Positions 11,723 through 25,555 of a stretch of 64,000 nucleotides of DNA are shown in pieces. The notes under the pieces were generated by a model that worked only from the letters and a program-made list of their open reading frames with translations, ran no database searches and had not been told where the DNA came from. Location: assembly GCA_023630585.1 (NCBI GenBank), contig CM042541.1, forward strand, positions 10,673,001 to 10,737,000, given 5' to 3'. Source of the DNA: Cranoglanis bouderius (taxonomy: Eukaryota > Chordata > Actinopteri > Siluriformes > Cranoglanididae). Each line of letters begins with the position of its first letter. Within the stretch, counting starts at the first letter, position 1. The position numbers and the translations under genes are program-made.

Positions 11723-14504
11723 GAGAGTGTTTCATTTTTTTCTATTCATTAAAGATCCTGTAGCGCTAGTTTATGTTTTATAATATAAAACAGGTTCATT
11801 CTGACACTCAGTGTGTGTTGAGATTTTAAAATGTCACAACAGCCCGAGTGTCATGATTATGCTTTTCTTTTTCTCCTCTTTCCTTCTCTCTCTTACTGTA
11901 TGTATTTCCTTCTTGCATTATTTATTTGCAATTTTTAATGTAAAATGTTTATTGTTTATTTTACTCCCTACTAAGTTAAATAAACTCGCTTCCTTTTATC
12001 CTTCTTTCATTATTGTATTTTGGGGGTTTTGTTTTATTTATTTACTTGTTTGTTCTTGTTTTTAACTTTATTATTTATTTATCTACCTACCCATTTTTCT
12101 CTCTTCTTACTTTCTTCCTTATTTATTTATTTATTTGTTTGTTTGTTTGTTTATTAATGTTACCCTGACAACCACCGTCTGATCACCACTGACTTTAGCT
12201 AATTTAGCTAGCGATGTAACTTAGCACACAGGTTCTGTAGCCAAAAGTGTCCAGTGTACTACATTGTCATCCTCTAATAATTTGCATATTGGACTGTGAT
12301 TGGTTCAAAGCTGATATTCTAACAGGGCGGAGTGAAATCTCTATAAAACACTCAAATGAGACACACATCATCTCCGTTGCGAACGAGTTTATATTTATGT
12401 GGTTAAATATTCTCTGTACACAAATATCCGCTATATATATCTTATATATATATAGATCAGTGATTACGACCCATAGTGAGTTCAGAATGTTAGGGAATAC
12501 AAAGATGGAGGTGCAGTAGCTTCACTGTTGGTGACGTCATGAGCTATCCAGTTATAAATATAGATCAGTGATTTAATCATTTAATCGTCACGCTGAGATG
12601 TTGAATGAATCGCTTTACACTGGTCACTAGTCAGGTTTCCATGGTTACCCTGTTAGCTTCTTGCTAGTTTACATGCTAGCTCTTCAGACGTGTGAGATCA
12701 CTTTATGTGCGTACAGATTTATTTAGCAATGCGGTTAAAATAGTGACTATTCACACATTATTTAAAATCTCTCACTCCCATTGGTCCTCAGCTCATCGCT
12801 TTGCATCTCATTTGCATAACTTCACTTCACATAACGTCGCCTCCTGTCTCAGTAAATCTTCACTTAATTAATAATAAACAACTTCCTGCAGCTTTGTCGC
12901 ATCACTGCACCAGCTAGAGGACAAAAACAGAAATATCAGGTCTTTTAGTTTAGAGAAAAATAAAGTTTATAGCAGTTTCCAGCAGTGATTTTTTTTTCTC
13001 CTCTAAACTCAAGAATAAAAAACATTAAAAGAAAAAGGTAAGGAAGACTGAAGAAGAAAACCTCATTAGGGATCTAAACGAGATTATGTGCTGGAATGAA
13101 AGCAGGTATGAGAGAAAAGCTGAAGTGCTTTTATTACCTTTTTTTCCACACAACAGTGCAGAAGATTAATATCTGAAACTCTGGCTGCTATTGCTGCCGA
13201 GCAAATGCAATTCCCCTAGAGGCAGCGGCCGGGACTGCATTCAGGACACGACCCGAGACGCAGAAATGGGTTTCTCTCTCTTTCTCTCACTAATATCACA
13301 CACTCGATGAGCCGACAGACTCGGTGATGAGAGGACACGTCTTCTGGATGTTTCTGAGAAGGAAGAGGAGCACAAACACAAAACACCTCCAGGCTGAGAC
13401 AGAAAAACACACCAGTACTGATCTGTTTCCCAGAGCAGAGTCATTACTGAGAGGAACGACCTTCATCTGACCTCTAACCAGTTTATTACACTGAGTTATA
13501 ATAATAATTACAAAGTACTACTACTACTAATAATAATAATAATAATAATTTTCTAGTGCACCTGTCATACATGTAAAATGCTTCTAAATAAAATAATAAA
13601 AACAAACAATAATAATGCAACAAATAAAAGCAGTGTGAGAAAAAATACATTTCAAATAATAATAATAATAAAAATAATAATAAATGTGTAAAAAAAAAAA
13701 TACTTGCAGTTGTGAAAAATTTACATCTTAAAGCAATAACATGATTATCATATCAGATTAAAATCAAAACTTTCAATAAACATGAAATAAAATGTTATGT
13801 TTAAATTACATTTATGTTTGTTATGAGATGGGCATGTCTTTGATGCCATATATGGACTCACATTAGCTTAAATTAGCGAGTAGATATCATTAAAATTTAA
13901 AACTAAACTACTTATGAATATGATACATGATATCCTGTCAAGTTTTACTACAAAAATATCTGGGAAACTCTAGACACATATATATCAATTACTTTCTGCT
14001 TCCTATTTTTTTATATGGAAGTAAAGCCGCACCCACACTCCCATATATGGTCTGAAGGGATGTGGTCGGTGACCTGCCTACAGATCTTTATAGTGAAATA
14101 TGGCTGTAGAATTACTGAGGGCCCTTGAATAAGACCCTAAACCATCAGATTTGGGATTGGAAACTAGAGCCGAAATGTTTCAGATGTTCAGTGTAATAAA
14201 ATGTCTTATTTATTTCTAATTTTATTTGTTTTAAGGTACACATACCAGAAATAAACGTAAATAAATCCACCGTGATATTACCAACAGCATGGTTTTGAGT
14301 TAATCAGTGTGAGCAGGTTTTATCTTTAATTCTGTGAATCGAGTGGAAGCCTGTTTAATGTTTGTTTAGATTTAAGGCTCATTTGCATATTTAAATGAGT
14401 TCTGTGCTGTAATTAAAACAGCATGTGATGTGTAATGATGCTAAAACTATGTGTTTCTAAACAAATCACCGATTTGTGAGTCGTGTGTCAGTTTTAATCT
14501 GAAT
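11723..14504. other. Intergenic, AT-rich, nothing recognised
   Basis: No supported gene. It contains a TTTA/TTTG tetranucleotide stretch at about 12119-12155 and AAT-type trinucleotide tracts near 13530-13550 and 13657-13682. Several short open frames lack splice sites or motifs. Confidence 0.4.
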
Positions 14505-14912
<408 letters not shown>

Positions 14913-15023
14913 GAACCTGTCAGACTGAATGTGAGTGTGAAATGTGAGGGTTTTTTCCATCCAGACTGTTCTCTTAGGTTAAATTATACAGGGATGTGGT
15001 GTGTATATTCCTTTTTAGAGGAA

Positions 15024-15026
<3 letters not shown>

Positions 15027-15063
<37 letters not shown>

Positions 15064-15080
15064 GCTCGCTCGCTCGCTCT
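15027..15080. repeat. (CT)n / (CTCG)n microsatellite
   Basis: CT run passing into four CTCG-type units. Confidence 0.9.
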
Positions 15081-15534
15081 CAGTGGTGAGTCTTAGATTA
15101 TAAACTTAGTCCATGTTAACAAACATAAACTATCTTAATGAAATGAGAAGTGTATCATCACTTCTGTATCATGTACAAGCTCCACCTTCAGACTTTTGGC
15201 CACGCCCTCTACCTGACTGATACCTCTAGCCTAATCAGGTACATTTGTGAATCGTGGACATTTCTTTTTCCAGAATATTTCCTTTAACCCGGTTTTACAC
15301 TGTGTGATATCAGCGGAGTTTTAACATTATTCCTCGTCACACTGTATGAGATCCTAATAAACATTGTTATGAATTCTATAATAGACTGTGCATTAGCGTG
15401 TGTCTCCATGTCAGATTATATGAGGAAGATCTGATAGCATCATATAGCATCATATAGATGAGCATCATAGTAGCGCACTAAATCAGTCACCGATAATGTG
15501 AGCATGGAATGTTATGTGTTCTAACATCGCATAT

Positions 15535-15665
15535 CTCACGACCAACTAATTCCTTTTTTGTCTGCGACAACAACATTGTACAGAGTAAAGCCGGCTTTAG
15601 CCTCCTGGGATTTGAACTCATGACCTTCTTGTCACTAATCACTGATACAGCACTCAGCCACATGT
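15535..15665 (-). mobile_element. tRNA-derived SINE fragment
   Basis: Read on the minus strand, the segment contains GGTCATGAGTTCAAATCCCA, a good match to the tRNA internal promoter B box (GGTTCRANYCC) as retained in fish tRNA-derived SINEs. The flanking bases do not fold into a tRNA cloverleaf that I can complete, and the tail is cut by the (CA)n tract at 15745. I read it as a SINE relic rather than a tRNA gene. Confidence 0.5.
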
Positions 15666-15743
15666 GTGTATGGGAGAGAGACTGTGTCTGTCCTTCATGT
15701 ACAAACAAATCCAGATTACAGATCGAATACATCAACAAACACA

Positions 15744-15744
<1 letters not shown>

Positions 15745-15802
<58 letters not shown>
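15745..15802. repeat. (CA)n microsatellite
   Basis: Uninterrupted CA run of about 29 units. Confidence 0.95.
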
Positions 15803-15803
<1 letters not shown>

Positions 15804-15954
15804 CTTGCTGATTAGTTTCTGCTTTGATACACACACTCCTGACCTTTCATTTCCCGCTCTCTCTTGCACATTTACTCAGAATAATCACAAGAGAACTGAG
15901 AGACAGATTTTTTTAAAACCAGGTTTTTATTCCTGCCTCTGATGAGAGAAACCT

Positions 15955-16800
15955 GTTGGCCCATGGTGCCACCCTGCTGGTACACTCTGCCCCCTGGTGG
16001 CCCACTCTGCCCCCTGGTGGCCCATTCTGCCCCCTGCTGGCCCACCTTGTCCCCTGCTGGCCCATTCTGCCCCCTGCTGGCCCACCTTGCCCCCTGCTGG
16101 CCCAGTCTGTCCCCTGCTGGCCCACGCTGCCCTCTACTGGTACACACTACCCCCTACTGGCCCACACTGCCACCCTGCTGGCCCACTCTGCCCCTTGCTG
16201 TTACATGCTACCCCCTGGTGTTACACTCTGCCCCCTGCTGGCCCACCTTGCCCCCTGCTGGCCCCCGCTGCCCCCTGCTGGCCCACGCTGCCCCCTGCTG
16301 GTACCCACTGCCCCCTGCTGGCCCACACTGCCACCCTGCTGGCCCCCTCTGCCCACTCTACCCCCTGCTGGCCCACTCTGCCCCCTGCTGGTACACGCTG
16401 CCCCCTGTTGGTACACACTGCCCCCTGCTGGCCCACGCTGCCACCCTACTGGCTCACGCTGCCACCCTGCTGGCCCACTCTGTCCCCTGCTGGCCCATTC
16501 TGCCCCCTGCTGGCCCACCTTGCCCCCTGCTGGCCCAGTCTGTCCCCTGCTGGCCCACGCTGCCCTCTGCTGGTACACACTACCCCCTACTGGCCCACAC
16601 TGCCACCCTGCTGGCCCACTCTGCCTCTTGCTGTTACATGCTACCCCCTGGTGTTACACTCTGCCCCCTGCTGGTACACGCTGCCCCCTGCTGTTACACT
16701 CTGCCCCCTGCTGGTACATGCTGCCCCCTGCTGGTACACGCTGCCCCCTGCTTGCCCACTCTGCCCCCTACTGGTCCTCTCTGCCCCCTGCTGGCCCGTC
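15955..16800. repeat. GC-rich 20-bp minisatellite, about 40 copies, CTCF-motif-like unit
   Basis: Tandem copies of a 20-bp unit, consensus CCCCCTGCTGGCCCACTCTG on the plus strand, run for about 850 bp. A higher-order duplication is visible: roughly 16049-16250 reappears almost unchanged at about 16482-16683. Reversed, each unit reads GGCCAGCAGGGGGCAG, which matches the established vertebrate CTCF core. The long Cys/Pro/Leu-rich frames on the plus strand and Gly/Gln-rich frames on the minus strand are consequences of the period (20 is not a multiple of 3), so all frames stay open, and I do not call a protein. The GC content contrasts sharply with the surrounding AT-rich DNA. Confidence 0.95.
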
Positions 16801-18616
16801 ATGGAAGAGAAGCTTTAAGTACCAAAGTATGTGAACATATTTACTAACTAGTGTCTTACAATTCGAGATAAAAGATACGAGATATAAAAATAGAAATTAA
16901 TAAATACAAAGTAACAGTAACTCCACTTCATACTACCCCATCACTCACCCCACACACACACAGTGTTTATTACTTATATAATTTCCGGTTCTTTGTATAT
17001 CACGATATTAATGCAATAACTGTTTAAACAAATGATAAAACATTTCTGATCGTACAGGGTTCAGGTTAATTAGCTAACTGACTAATGTCACCCCAAAAAC
17101 ACCAACATGTATGTAGTTAGTCTACATTAGCTGCTCTGGCTTATTTGTTTAATAGTAGCAGACGTTGATTTTAGATTAAAGTTGGTTAGTTGGAGAGATG
17201 AAAATACTTTGTTGTGTGTTTGCTAATCCTCAGGAGATTGTCTCGTCCAGTCTGCAGCTTTACGTCCGTGTCATGTCCTGCTAAGCCGCTAAGACTTTCG
17301 GATTCTTTCCATTCCAGCTTTCTGAAGGTTCAGAGTGGACCGCCGGATCTCTGCAGCCAGACTGTCACTCTTCCTGCACACAAAATGCCAACTTGTCAGA
17401 TTCCGGAGATGGCGCTGGCATCTGCCTCCGTTTCCATTCTGTTTATTTTCCCTGCAGGAGCCACGTGGAGAAATCGATTACAGCCCAAATGTCACATGCA
17501 AGCGGAATGCTAAATTCAGCTGAATGCTGATGTGTGCATGCTCGGCTCTTCTGCACTGACATTCATGGAGATGAACATAGGACAAGACATGACGTCTCAC
17601 CGGATCGGGGTAAAAAACGCAGACGAGTCATGCACTGTGTTGTCAACTAAACTTTTTGTTTAAGTTTCTAATCCTGAGTTGAGGAAGAACTTGAAGTGTG
17701 CACTTCTGAAAATGTTCCTACTTTAGCTGTTGTGTTTTGCTAATCAGTGAGTTGTTACTGTCAGTACCAATGGAGCTGCTCGGAGTTATAAAATTATTAA
17801 CGATACTCCAGATACTCTAACAAAAATTTATTTTAATTTATATATTATTAAAGAACAACACAGCATAATTTTTATTACAAAGCGCTGACCCTGGAGACTC
17901 CTTCCATAAATGTTACATGTTAATAAACGTCTCCTTACATCTCCTCAAGAGATCATATAAAATTCAAACATAATATTTATGAGAACAATAACAGTAATAA
18001 TAATGTAATGTAAACCAGTGAGATTAAATAAAAATTAGAAATTTGCATCCTTTTGTACTTCATATCTATAATTTAGAGTTTGTTATAATAAATAATTAAA
18101 AAAAACAAAAATTCTAGGTGTAGATAAAATGACAAATGTACATAAACAGTAAGTTTAGAAGTTTTCTTTTACTTGTTTAGTCTGTTTCTGTTTTTATAAA
18201 TGGTATACAAACTTTTGCACTTGTGTTGATTGCTGATTTATTTATTTTTTTATTATTATTTTTATTTATTATTTCTTTTTCTTTTTTTTTTTTGCAATAT
18301 TTATCCTTGTGATGTTTATCTGAGTCCTACAGACGTTCTGTTTAATATTTTCCTCTCGACCGTGAGGAAACTCCATCTCTCTATCCCACTGATCACTGAT
18401 CCATGATTACTGCTGTTCCTCAATCAATAATCAGGACCAGGTTTGTGCTGACAGTGAGGAATAAACAATGTGGGGAATTAACAGTGATGTTCTTTTTCTT
18501 TGGACAAACAGACAGACAGACAGATAGACAGATAGATAGAAACAGATAATGCTGAATGTTGCTATTAAAATATCAGTAAATCAGAAGGTATCACAGGCAT
18601 CCAGAATCAACCACAA

Positions 18617-18617
<1 letters not shown>
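16801..18617. other. Intergenic; dispersed-repeat fragment at about 17878-17960
   Basis: No supported gene. The fragment at 17878-17960 (phrase GAGACTCCTTCCATAAATGT) is a third partial copy of the dispersed repeat family seen at 47.75-48.25 and 61.15-61.68 kb. A T-rich tract lies at 18236-18293. A 99-codon plus-strand frame near 17214-17513 has no family signature. Confidence 0.45.

Positions 18618-18700
<83 letters not shown>
18618..18700. repeat. (TC)n(AC)n compound microsatellite
   Basis: TC run of about 11 units passing directly into an AC run of about 29 units. Confidence 0.95.
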
Positions 18701-19499
18701 AGAGGACATATCGAGCATGATATTGATTTTTAACACTTCACTTCATCTTCACTTTCGTTCCATTTGTCTCCACAGGACGGACATCTACAAGCCAAACTCT
18801 GCTGTCCAGCATGAAGAATAGTGCTCGCTCTTATTGTATTTATCTTATTTTAGCATGAATGGCTCATGTATTAACTGTTTATAACCCACAGCACTGCTGC
18901 TGAATTGCGGTTTCTCAGTAACATGACAGTCTTGTTGAGGATTCTTATGTCGTTTCAGGTCTCTCTTTATAAGCACCTTTTTCAGATTTAAATCTCTATA
19001 TGATGAACCTGACCCTGAAATAAATGTTTGAATAAGTAATAAGTAAAATCAGAAGCTGAATGGTAAAGACACGCCCACAAGCTGCTGGGTTTTTCAGACG
19101 GGAAACGTAAAGACACCAATTCATCACAAATTTCTGTCATCTCTGTGCCAAGCAGGTGAACCCTCGCTTACCCCCTGTGGTGTCGTCTAATTGGGTTCTG
19201 CCAGATTGGGTTGTTCTTTGATCTCACACTGGGCCGAACCAACTGGAAGAAGCAGGAGACATGAAGGGAAGCGAGCTGTTTATTGCTTTTCCCCGGTGGC
19301 AGGATGTTATCCAAACTTCATCAACCAAACTGAGCCAAGTCCCGAGAGGAGGAACATCTGAGTGCCAGCTGAAACCCCTCCTACCTCAAACCTCCTCACC
19401 TCAAAACGCCCTTCACCTCAAACCCCTCCCACATATAACCCCTCCCACCTTAAACCTGTCTAACACATTCCACCTTGTTTTAAAACACAAATGCGCTAT

Positions 19500-19800
19500 G
19501 ACACCAATGTGTCTGTGAGGGATTTGGTGGCATTGTGGTAAAACCCTTACTTCTGAACTTGGCAGTTGCTGGTTTGACTCCAGCTCATCCCAGTACTTTG
19601 TATGGTAGTTGGCAAAATGTAGTTGGTGGTGTTAAAAGATCAGAGTTTTGTAAAGAAAAAAAAAAATTTAAAAATTAAACAAAGATGGTGCACGACGTCC
19701 CTGGTTCGAGTCAGTGCATTGGATCTTGTAGCTCATGAGGATGAGTGGTGTCTCTGAGTTGAGAGGTTGCTGGTTCAAACCCCAGCCAGGACTCCAGGAT
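19500..19800 (+). mobile_element. Two decayed tRNA-like SINE heads
   Basis: Two separate stretches carry tRNA-promoter-like boxes. At about 19520-19590 there is TGGCATTGTGGTAAAACC, resembling an A box, followed by GCTGGTTTGACTCC. At about 19760-19790 there is GAGGTTGCTGGTTCAAACCC. Neither folds into a complete cloverleaf by eye and both sit in repetitive-looking DNA, so a SINE origin fits better than functional tRNA genes. Confidence 0.4.
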
Positions 19801-20085
19801 GTGAGTGTAGGCAGTTCAGGAATCAGTTACAGGATGAGTGATATGAAAGAAGGAATGGGGGGTAATATCTGTGCAGGTACCCCACCAGTGTCTGGCAATG
19901 AAAGGGATTATGACACTTAGCTTGTCACCTTAGCTCTTACAGTAGTACCTATATTATGCAAAACAAAGTTGACACTCACTTTTCCAAGCATCATAACTCC
20001 TTTCTTCTCCAGAAAGTAACACACACACACACTTGAATCCCTTTGCCTATATTTGGCAAGTCCTATTAGTAATGTGTGTATCTGT

Positions 20086-20124
<39 letters not shown>

Positions 20125-22318
20125 TGTGTGTGTTGTGTTTGGTTTACTGCTGTGTGTTGACTGATTGTGTCTCTCTCCTGATCCAGAGGAGTTTAATAAG
20201 CTAATAAATGTGATAATAAATCATAAATGCAGTGTGATGTGAAGGATGAGGAGTTAAACTGATTAGAAAAGCAATCTCAGTGTTTCTGTACCAGCACTGG
20301 GAGGAATTACACTTTTAGTCGTTTAACTTTCCTCTGAAAAGAAAGAAACAAATGTATTATTTATTCTCACAGTAATTTAGTTCACTACGGGGCAGAAAAT
20401 GAGAAAATAACAGCAGCTGAGGTATCTGGGGAATTTAGTCCTGCTGTTTCTTTTTACTTTATTAAGAGGGAAAAAGCCCTGAGTTTTATTTGATTGACTT
20501 TTTGCTTTATATTACATTTAATACACTGACACATTTTATTAAAAATATATTGAAAAACTACTCAAAAGTGTCAGGCCTCACATTTGTTTCCAGACAAAAA
20601 AAAATGTATTTATTAATCTATATCAAATAACCATAGGAATTAAATTATGAAATTTTGAGGGCTGGGATGATCACCAATTTTGAAAAGCATCAATAAATCA
20701 GGACAAATCTATTGATAAATTCTTACTTTTATTTTTATAAACCCCATGTATTCTGTAGTTAGGTGAAGGACAGTATTTTAAAGCCTCAGTTATGACGAAT
20801 GGCGATTAAACATGCAAATTATTTTAAACAAGTCATCAATACTGTTATATCCAGATTTTCAAAGACAATGATTCTTTCACATTTACACTTCAAGTTGAAA
20901 GAGAAAATAAACCTATTCATCTTTTTGTCTTTAACATACGCACATACAAACTCACACTGTTTAAATCAGCATAAGCTGATTAGGCTGTTAGCCTGGGGCT
21001 AATTTACTAAATAATGCTCTCTTGATTATGTTAACAAGTGACTCGTCCACGACAACATTCAGGGTCGTCTCAGTGATGCTTTTAGTTCATTGTGAATCTT
21101 TTTTTTTATGACAGACAGACACTTTTAAAGTCAGACAGGTGAAACTTTTCTCTGAACTCGTCTCCTTCCTCTAAAATCCGCCGCCTTCACTTTCTCGTCT
21201 TCTCTTTATTCTCCGCACACAGTTTAAACTTCACTCCAGATTTAACAACATGACCATCCATCTCTGTCACTTCTACAGTCTGAAAACAGCACAGAGAACC
21301 GCTAACGACAAACCCATACACCATTCAGCTGATTCAGTCTGTTGATGCAATAACTGGAAATCCTTAAATGTTAACAAATTATTGCAAAAATATCTTGAAT
21401 TTGTAACTGTGAGATTATTATATGACAAATATATGATTAGTAAGTCTCTTCCTAGGCTGTTGAGTAGCAGTGAAGATGGATGCAAGTGCAGGCAAACAAA
21501 ACAAAACAACAGCAAAACCAGTGTAACAAAATTAGCCCAAATATGAAATATTTATTTATATTTATATTTTATATATATATATATATACACACACATATAT
21601 ATATAATCAAAGCGCGTTATGATCAGTTATAAATATAAATCAACCATAAAGGGGAATGTACATATATATCTACAAAATGTTAAAGTGACCTTATCTATGA
21701 GCAGCAACAGAGACCATCAAGCGTGATAATAATAGATTTTAATAAATGAATGAAACTACGAATACACACAACTAGATCTAAACAAATAATACATATATAC
21801 AGGAAAAATGAAAGTAAAGAAAGAAAAGGGGTGAAAATAAAAGAATGGCAGACAACACAAACAGTTAACCTTGAGAACCAGCAAAGAATCAAATCACCTA
21901 AAATAGGGGCACAAGCTTAAAACACATCTAGAGATCGATTGGGAACGATACTTGCATTTGTTTTGGTATAGAGTTTCAGATGCGTGCGAGATCCGGCTGG
22001 TTCGTGCTCTTAGACAAGCTGGAGCCAAAATGGTCATTAAACAAATATGGATTTAAAGCTCAAAGAAAAAGAAACTTCTTTGCTAAGTCCAGGTTGATTC
22101 AGAATCAGTTTGATACCGTCAGACGTTACAGAGTAGAAAGACATTAAGAGAGTGGGGTATCCTTACACATGGTTATAGGCATTTCAACTCATTCTAAGCT
22201 TAACTAAAGATCATACTAGCTTGATTACACAGGACAAACAATGCATGCACAGAAGAATACATCATATACTATTCTGGTACCGTATGATCATGGGTTAAAT
22301 TCAGGGAGTGTTCCGTTA
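19801..22318. other. Intergenic, nothing recognised
   Basis: No supported gene. It contains a (GT)n tract at 20089-20122 and an (AT)n tract near 21570-21604. Other open frames are short and lack splice sites. Confidence 0.4.
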
Positions 22319-22338
22319 TGTGTGTGTGTGTGTAGGTG

Positions 22339-22415
<77 letters not shown>
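22319..22415. repeat. (GT)n microsatellite
   Basis: GT run of about 45 units with one AGGTGAGTTT interruption near the left end. Confidence 0.95.
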
Positions 22416-22416
<1 letters not shown>

Positions 22417-23715
22417 TTTGCGTATTCGGCATTCCAAAAGGGCGTCTGGGCAGATTGCCCCTTGGTGCCTGGAGAAAGGAGAGGGGGTCAGCCCAAGAGA
22501 CCTTTGAAGTCACCTAGGAGTGGTGAGGTCACCTAGACTTACTGGTGCCAGTTTGATCTGGCCAGTTTGATCTAGTCCAGATGCTACACCAGAATTACAA
22601 AATGAGAATAAACAAGGAAGGATGTGGAAATGAAGCAGGACACAACCAATAGAGAGACAGGAACATGCAGACTTAAATAAGAAAGATAATCAAGGTGAAA
22701 CTGAAAACAGGTGGGCATAAGCGGCAAAAGCATTGGCTGCTGGGAAATGGAGTCCAAGGCAGCCATTTTCTGATGCTGTGATGCATTTTGGGAATCTGAG
22801 TTCATCGCTGTAACCAGTGCTGGCATGTTGCAGATACTTTACTCATTTCAGGCTCCATCTTATTTTGTTTTGTAATATCGGCAGAAAATTTTTATACTTT
22901 CTAAAAATAAATACAAAAAAATATTAATAGAATAGGACAATTTCAGGCTCTTGATGACGCTTTTTAAAAACGTCCACCTTGTGATGGCTTCCTGAAGTCT
23001 GTAAACAGTGTAACACAAACTTGATAAATGCAATTTGCTGTTTTTATGCTAGTTGCTAGCCTAGTTAGTGCTCACGTTACTACAGAACTGCAAACAGACA
23101 AACGATGCTGCATTATTGATTTTTCACTGTTTATTCAGGCACATGACGATTTATGAGGACACAGAAAATGTCTAAACAGAGTAAAATGTTAACTGAGAAT
23201 GTTTCAAGCAAAACACAAGACCTCATTATATCTATGTTTTCCTGAGTGTGAGTAGAGTTTGTGAGAAGCCAGAAAAGGCGAAATGATTCCAGTGAATTTC
23301 GAGTCGCTCGGCTCTTATGGCATGAACGCTGGATTTATTTGTGTAAGAGAATGTGGAAATGTGAGCGTGTGAAATCCTGAAGCTCTGATCCACAGACAGA
23401 CATAAATTCAGTGGATAATGCGTCTTTTATTCTCCTCCAACTGAGTCTAATTAAACTCACCGCTATCTATAATTACATCTGTGCTCATTTGTGTGACAGA
23501 GAGAGTAAGACAGTCTGTCTTTCTCTCCATCTCTCTCCCTCCATCTCTCTCTCTCTCTCTCTGTCTGTGTGTATGTATCTGTCTCTCTCTGTCTTGGTCT
23601 CTCATTTATGGTGTAATTCTTCATTACTCAGCGTTCTCGGTGTTATTGTTTACCCATCTGCTGTAACTGACATCCTGTGCCTTCATAGTTTTATGTCACC
23701 TGGGGACTTAAGCAG

Positions 23716-23718
<3 letters not shown>
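22416..23718. other. Intergenic, nothing recognised
   Basis: No supported gene. There is a short (CT)n-rich stretch near 23540-23600. Confidence 0.4.

Positions 23719-23780
<62 letters not shown>
23719..23780. repeat. (AC)n microsatellite
   Basis: Uninterrupted AC run of about 30 units. Confidence 0.95.
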
Positions 23781-23783
<3 letters not shown>

Positions 23784-25463
23784 GTACATATGAAATAACT
23801 CCAGCACAGGAGAATCATTTGTGAAAGTGCTCTAAGCTTCACCTGTCCATCTTCTGTCCTTTATGTGTGATGTGCAGAGGCGTGGCATAAACCAGGGGCA
23901 TGGACGAGTCACATGACCCACCCTCTATTCAGACTCACATAACAACAAATTACAGGCTTCAGGTTGACTAACAGGAGCTGAGGCTTATAGCACGGGGTCT
24001 CATTACAAACAATATAATGATTATCTCACACACAAGAACACATACACACTGAAATCAGAAGCCTCTAGCCATGGGCAGTCTCAACCCGGCCCGTCCTGCG
24101 CCACCCTGAACTCTGTCCCTAATGCTGAGACTCTCTCTACTATTAACATTTTATCTCATTCCACATTTGAGATGTACCGTGGATTAATTTAGAGTTCCTC
24201 ATGTCAGGATGAGACCCCCCTCTATAACTGATGGAAGGTGACCATCAAAGAACGCCATGGGGCTTAATTTCATCAACATGTTTACTGCTGTGTTTAGGTG
24301 GCTGGCTAGCATAGAGAGGGGGCCAATACTTTATGCAGAGTAACAGCTGGGCTACAGTCCTACACAGTGACCTGTGTGATGGGTGGAGCTGATAAAATAG
24401 CAATCCAGCAGTAATCCCAGGAGAGAAATTCCAATACCAGAAAAGTTAAATACCAAAGCGCAGAATTCACAACCTGTGAGTCAGGCCATTAATCAAAGTG
24501 AAGCTGAAGAGCGAGAAGAAGAACAAATCCCCCAAAAAAAAGCCATTGCGTTGACACGGCGCAACATGCCATTAGATCTGAACTGAAACGTGGGCCGAAG
24601 AGAGTAAACAACACGGACGAGTGGAATATAATCTGGAGTGTGAAACAGGGACAGCGTGGAAAAACAAACAGCGGGACACGGAGAAGAAACCAAACCCCAG
24701 CCGAGCGGTGTGACCACACGAGACTGAGTAATTAATGAGATCACACAGGGACACAGTCAGGGTTTTAGATACCGTATGCCCGTTCTCAGCTTTATACACT
24801 TCTCTTTCCTTCTCTGTGGGGGAAAAACGCCACATGAAGCTCAGCTCATATTGCACAATGTGATTATTATAGTCACAAAAAGTTACCAAGGAGATATCGA
24901 TTTACTTCCGCAGGCCCTTTAGAGACTGAAAGTGGATATTCTGAGACAGTACAATATTTAGTCGCAGGATATTTGTAATGCTAATGTCTTAAACTGAACA
25001 CTATAATTAAAGTGTTGCACTGAATAGAAACGATAGATCAGAGCACGCTACTTCAGGACACCAGCTTCCTCAATAAACGTTCAACTTCTGAAGGCTCCGC
25101 TCCTTCGGCTCTCTCTATAAATAAGCTGTGACCCTCAGAATGTAAGAAAGTGTCCAGTGTCCAACACTTCATGTCTCCAGATATTACTACAGACGAGCTC
25201 TTCATCTTTATCAACAGCTTTTCCGGGAATCTGATAAAGAAACTTGTCTCGTATCGTCTGCAGTGATGTCGACTCGATTCTCAACTAATGAATTGATGCT
25301 GATAAAATAGTGGAATAACCCTTAAGGACTCTCCCATCCTGATGCTCTACTTCTGCACTTGTGACTCAATTTCCATCACACGGACACTTTAAATACAGGT
25401 TATGAGCTGAGAATTGGTGACTAAGCTTTACATTTTTCTTCTGTGAAATTACAAACAAGCCTT

Positions 25464-25464
<1 letters not shown>
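23781..25464. other. Intergenic, nothing recognised
   Basis: Unique-looking DNA without supported exon, RNA gene or repeat array. Overlapping minus-strand frames at 24489-24889 are mutually exclusive and have no domain signature. Confidence 0.4.

Positions 25465-25553
<89 letters not shown>
25465..25553. repeat. (GT)n microsatellite
   Basis: Uninterrupted GT run of about 44 units. Confidence 0.95.

Positions 25554-25555
<2 letters not shown>

Noticed and set aside
15590..15630. tRNA gene on the minus strand
   Set aside because: There is a B-box-like sequence but no complete acceptor stem or cloverleaf; a SINE relic fits better.
15942..16847. Open frames of 270-300 codons on the plus strand and 125 codons on the minus strand
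   Set aside because: They overlap in all three frames and follow the 20-bp minisatellite; the translations are just repeat products with no start context or domain.
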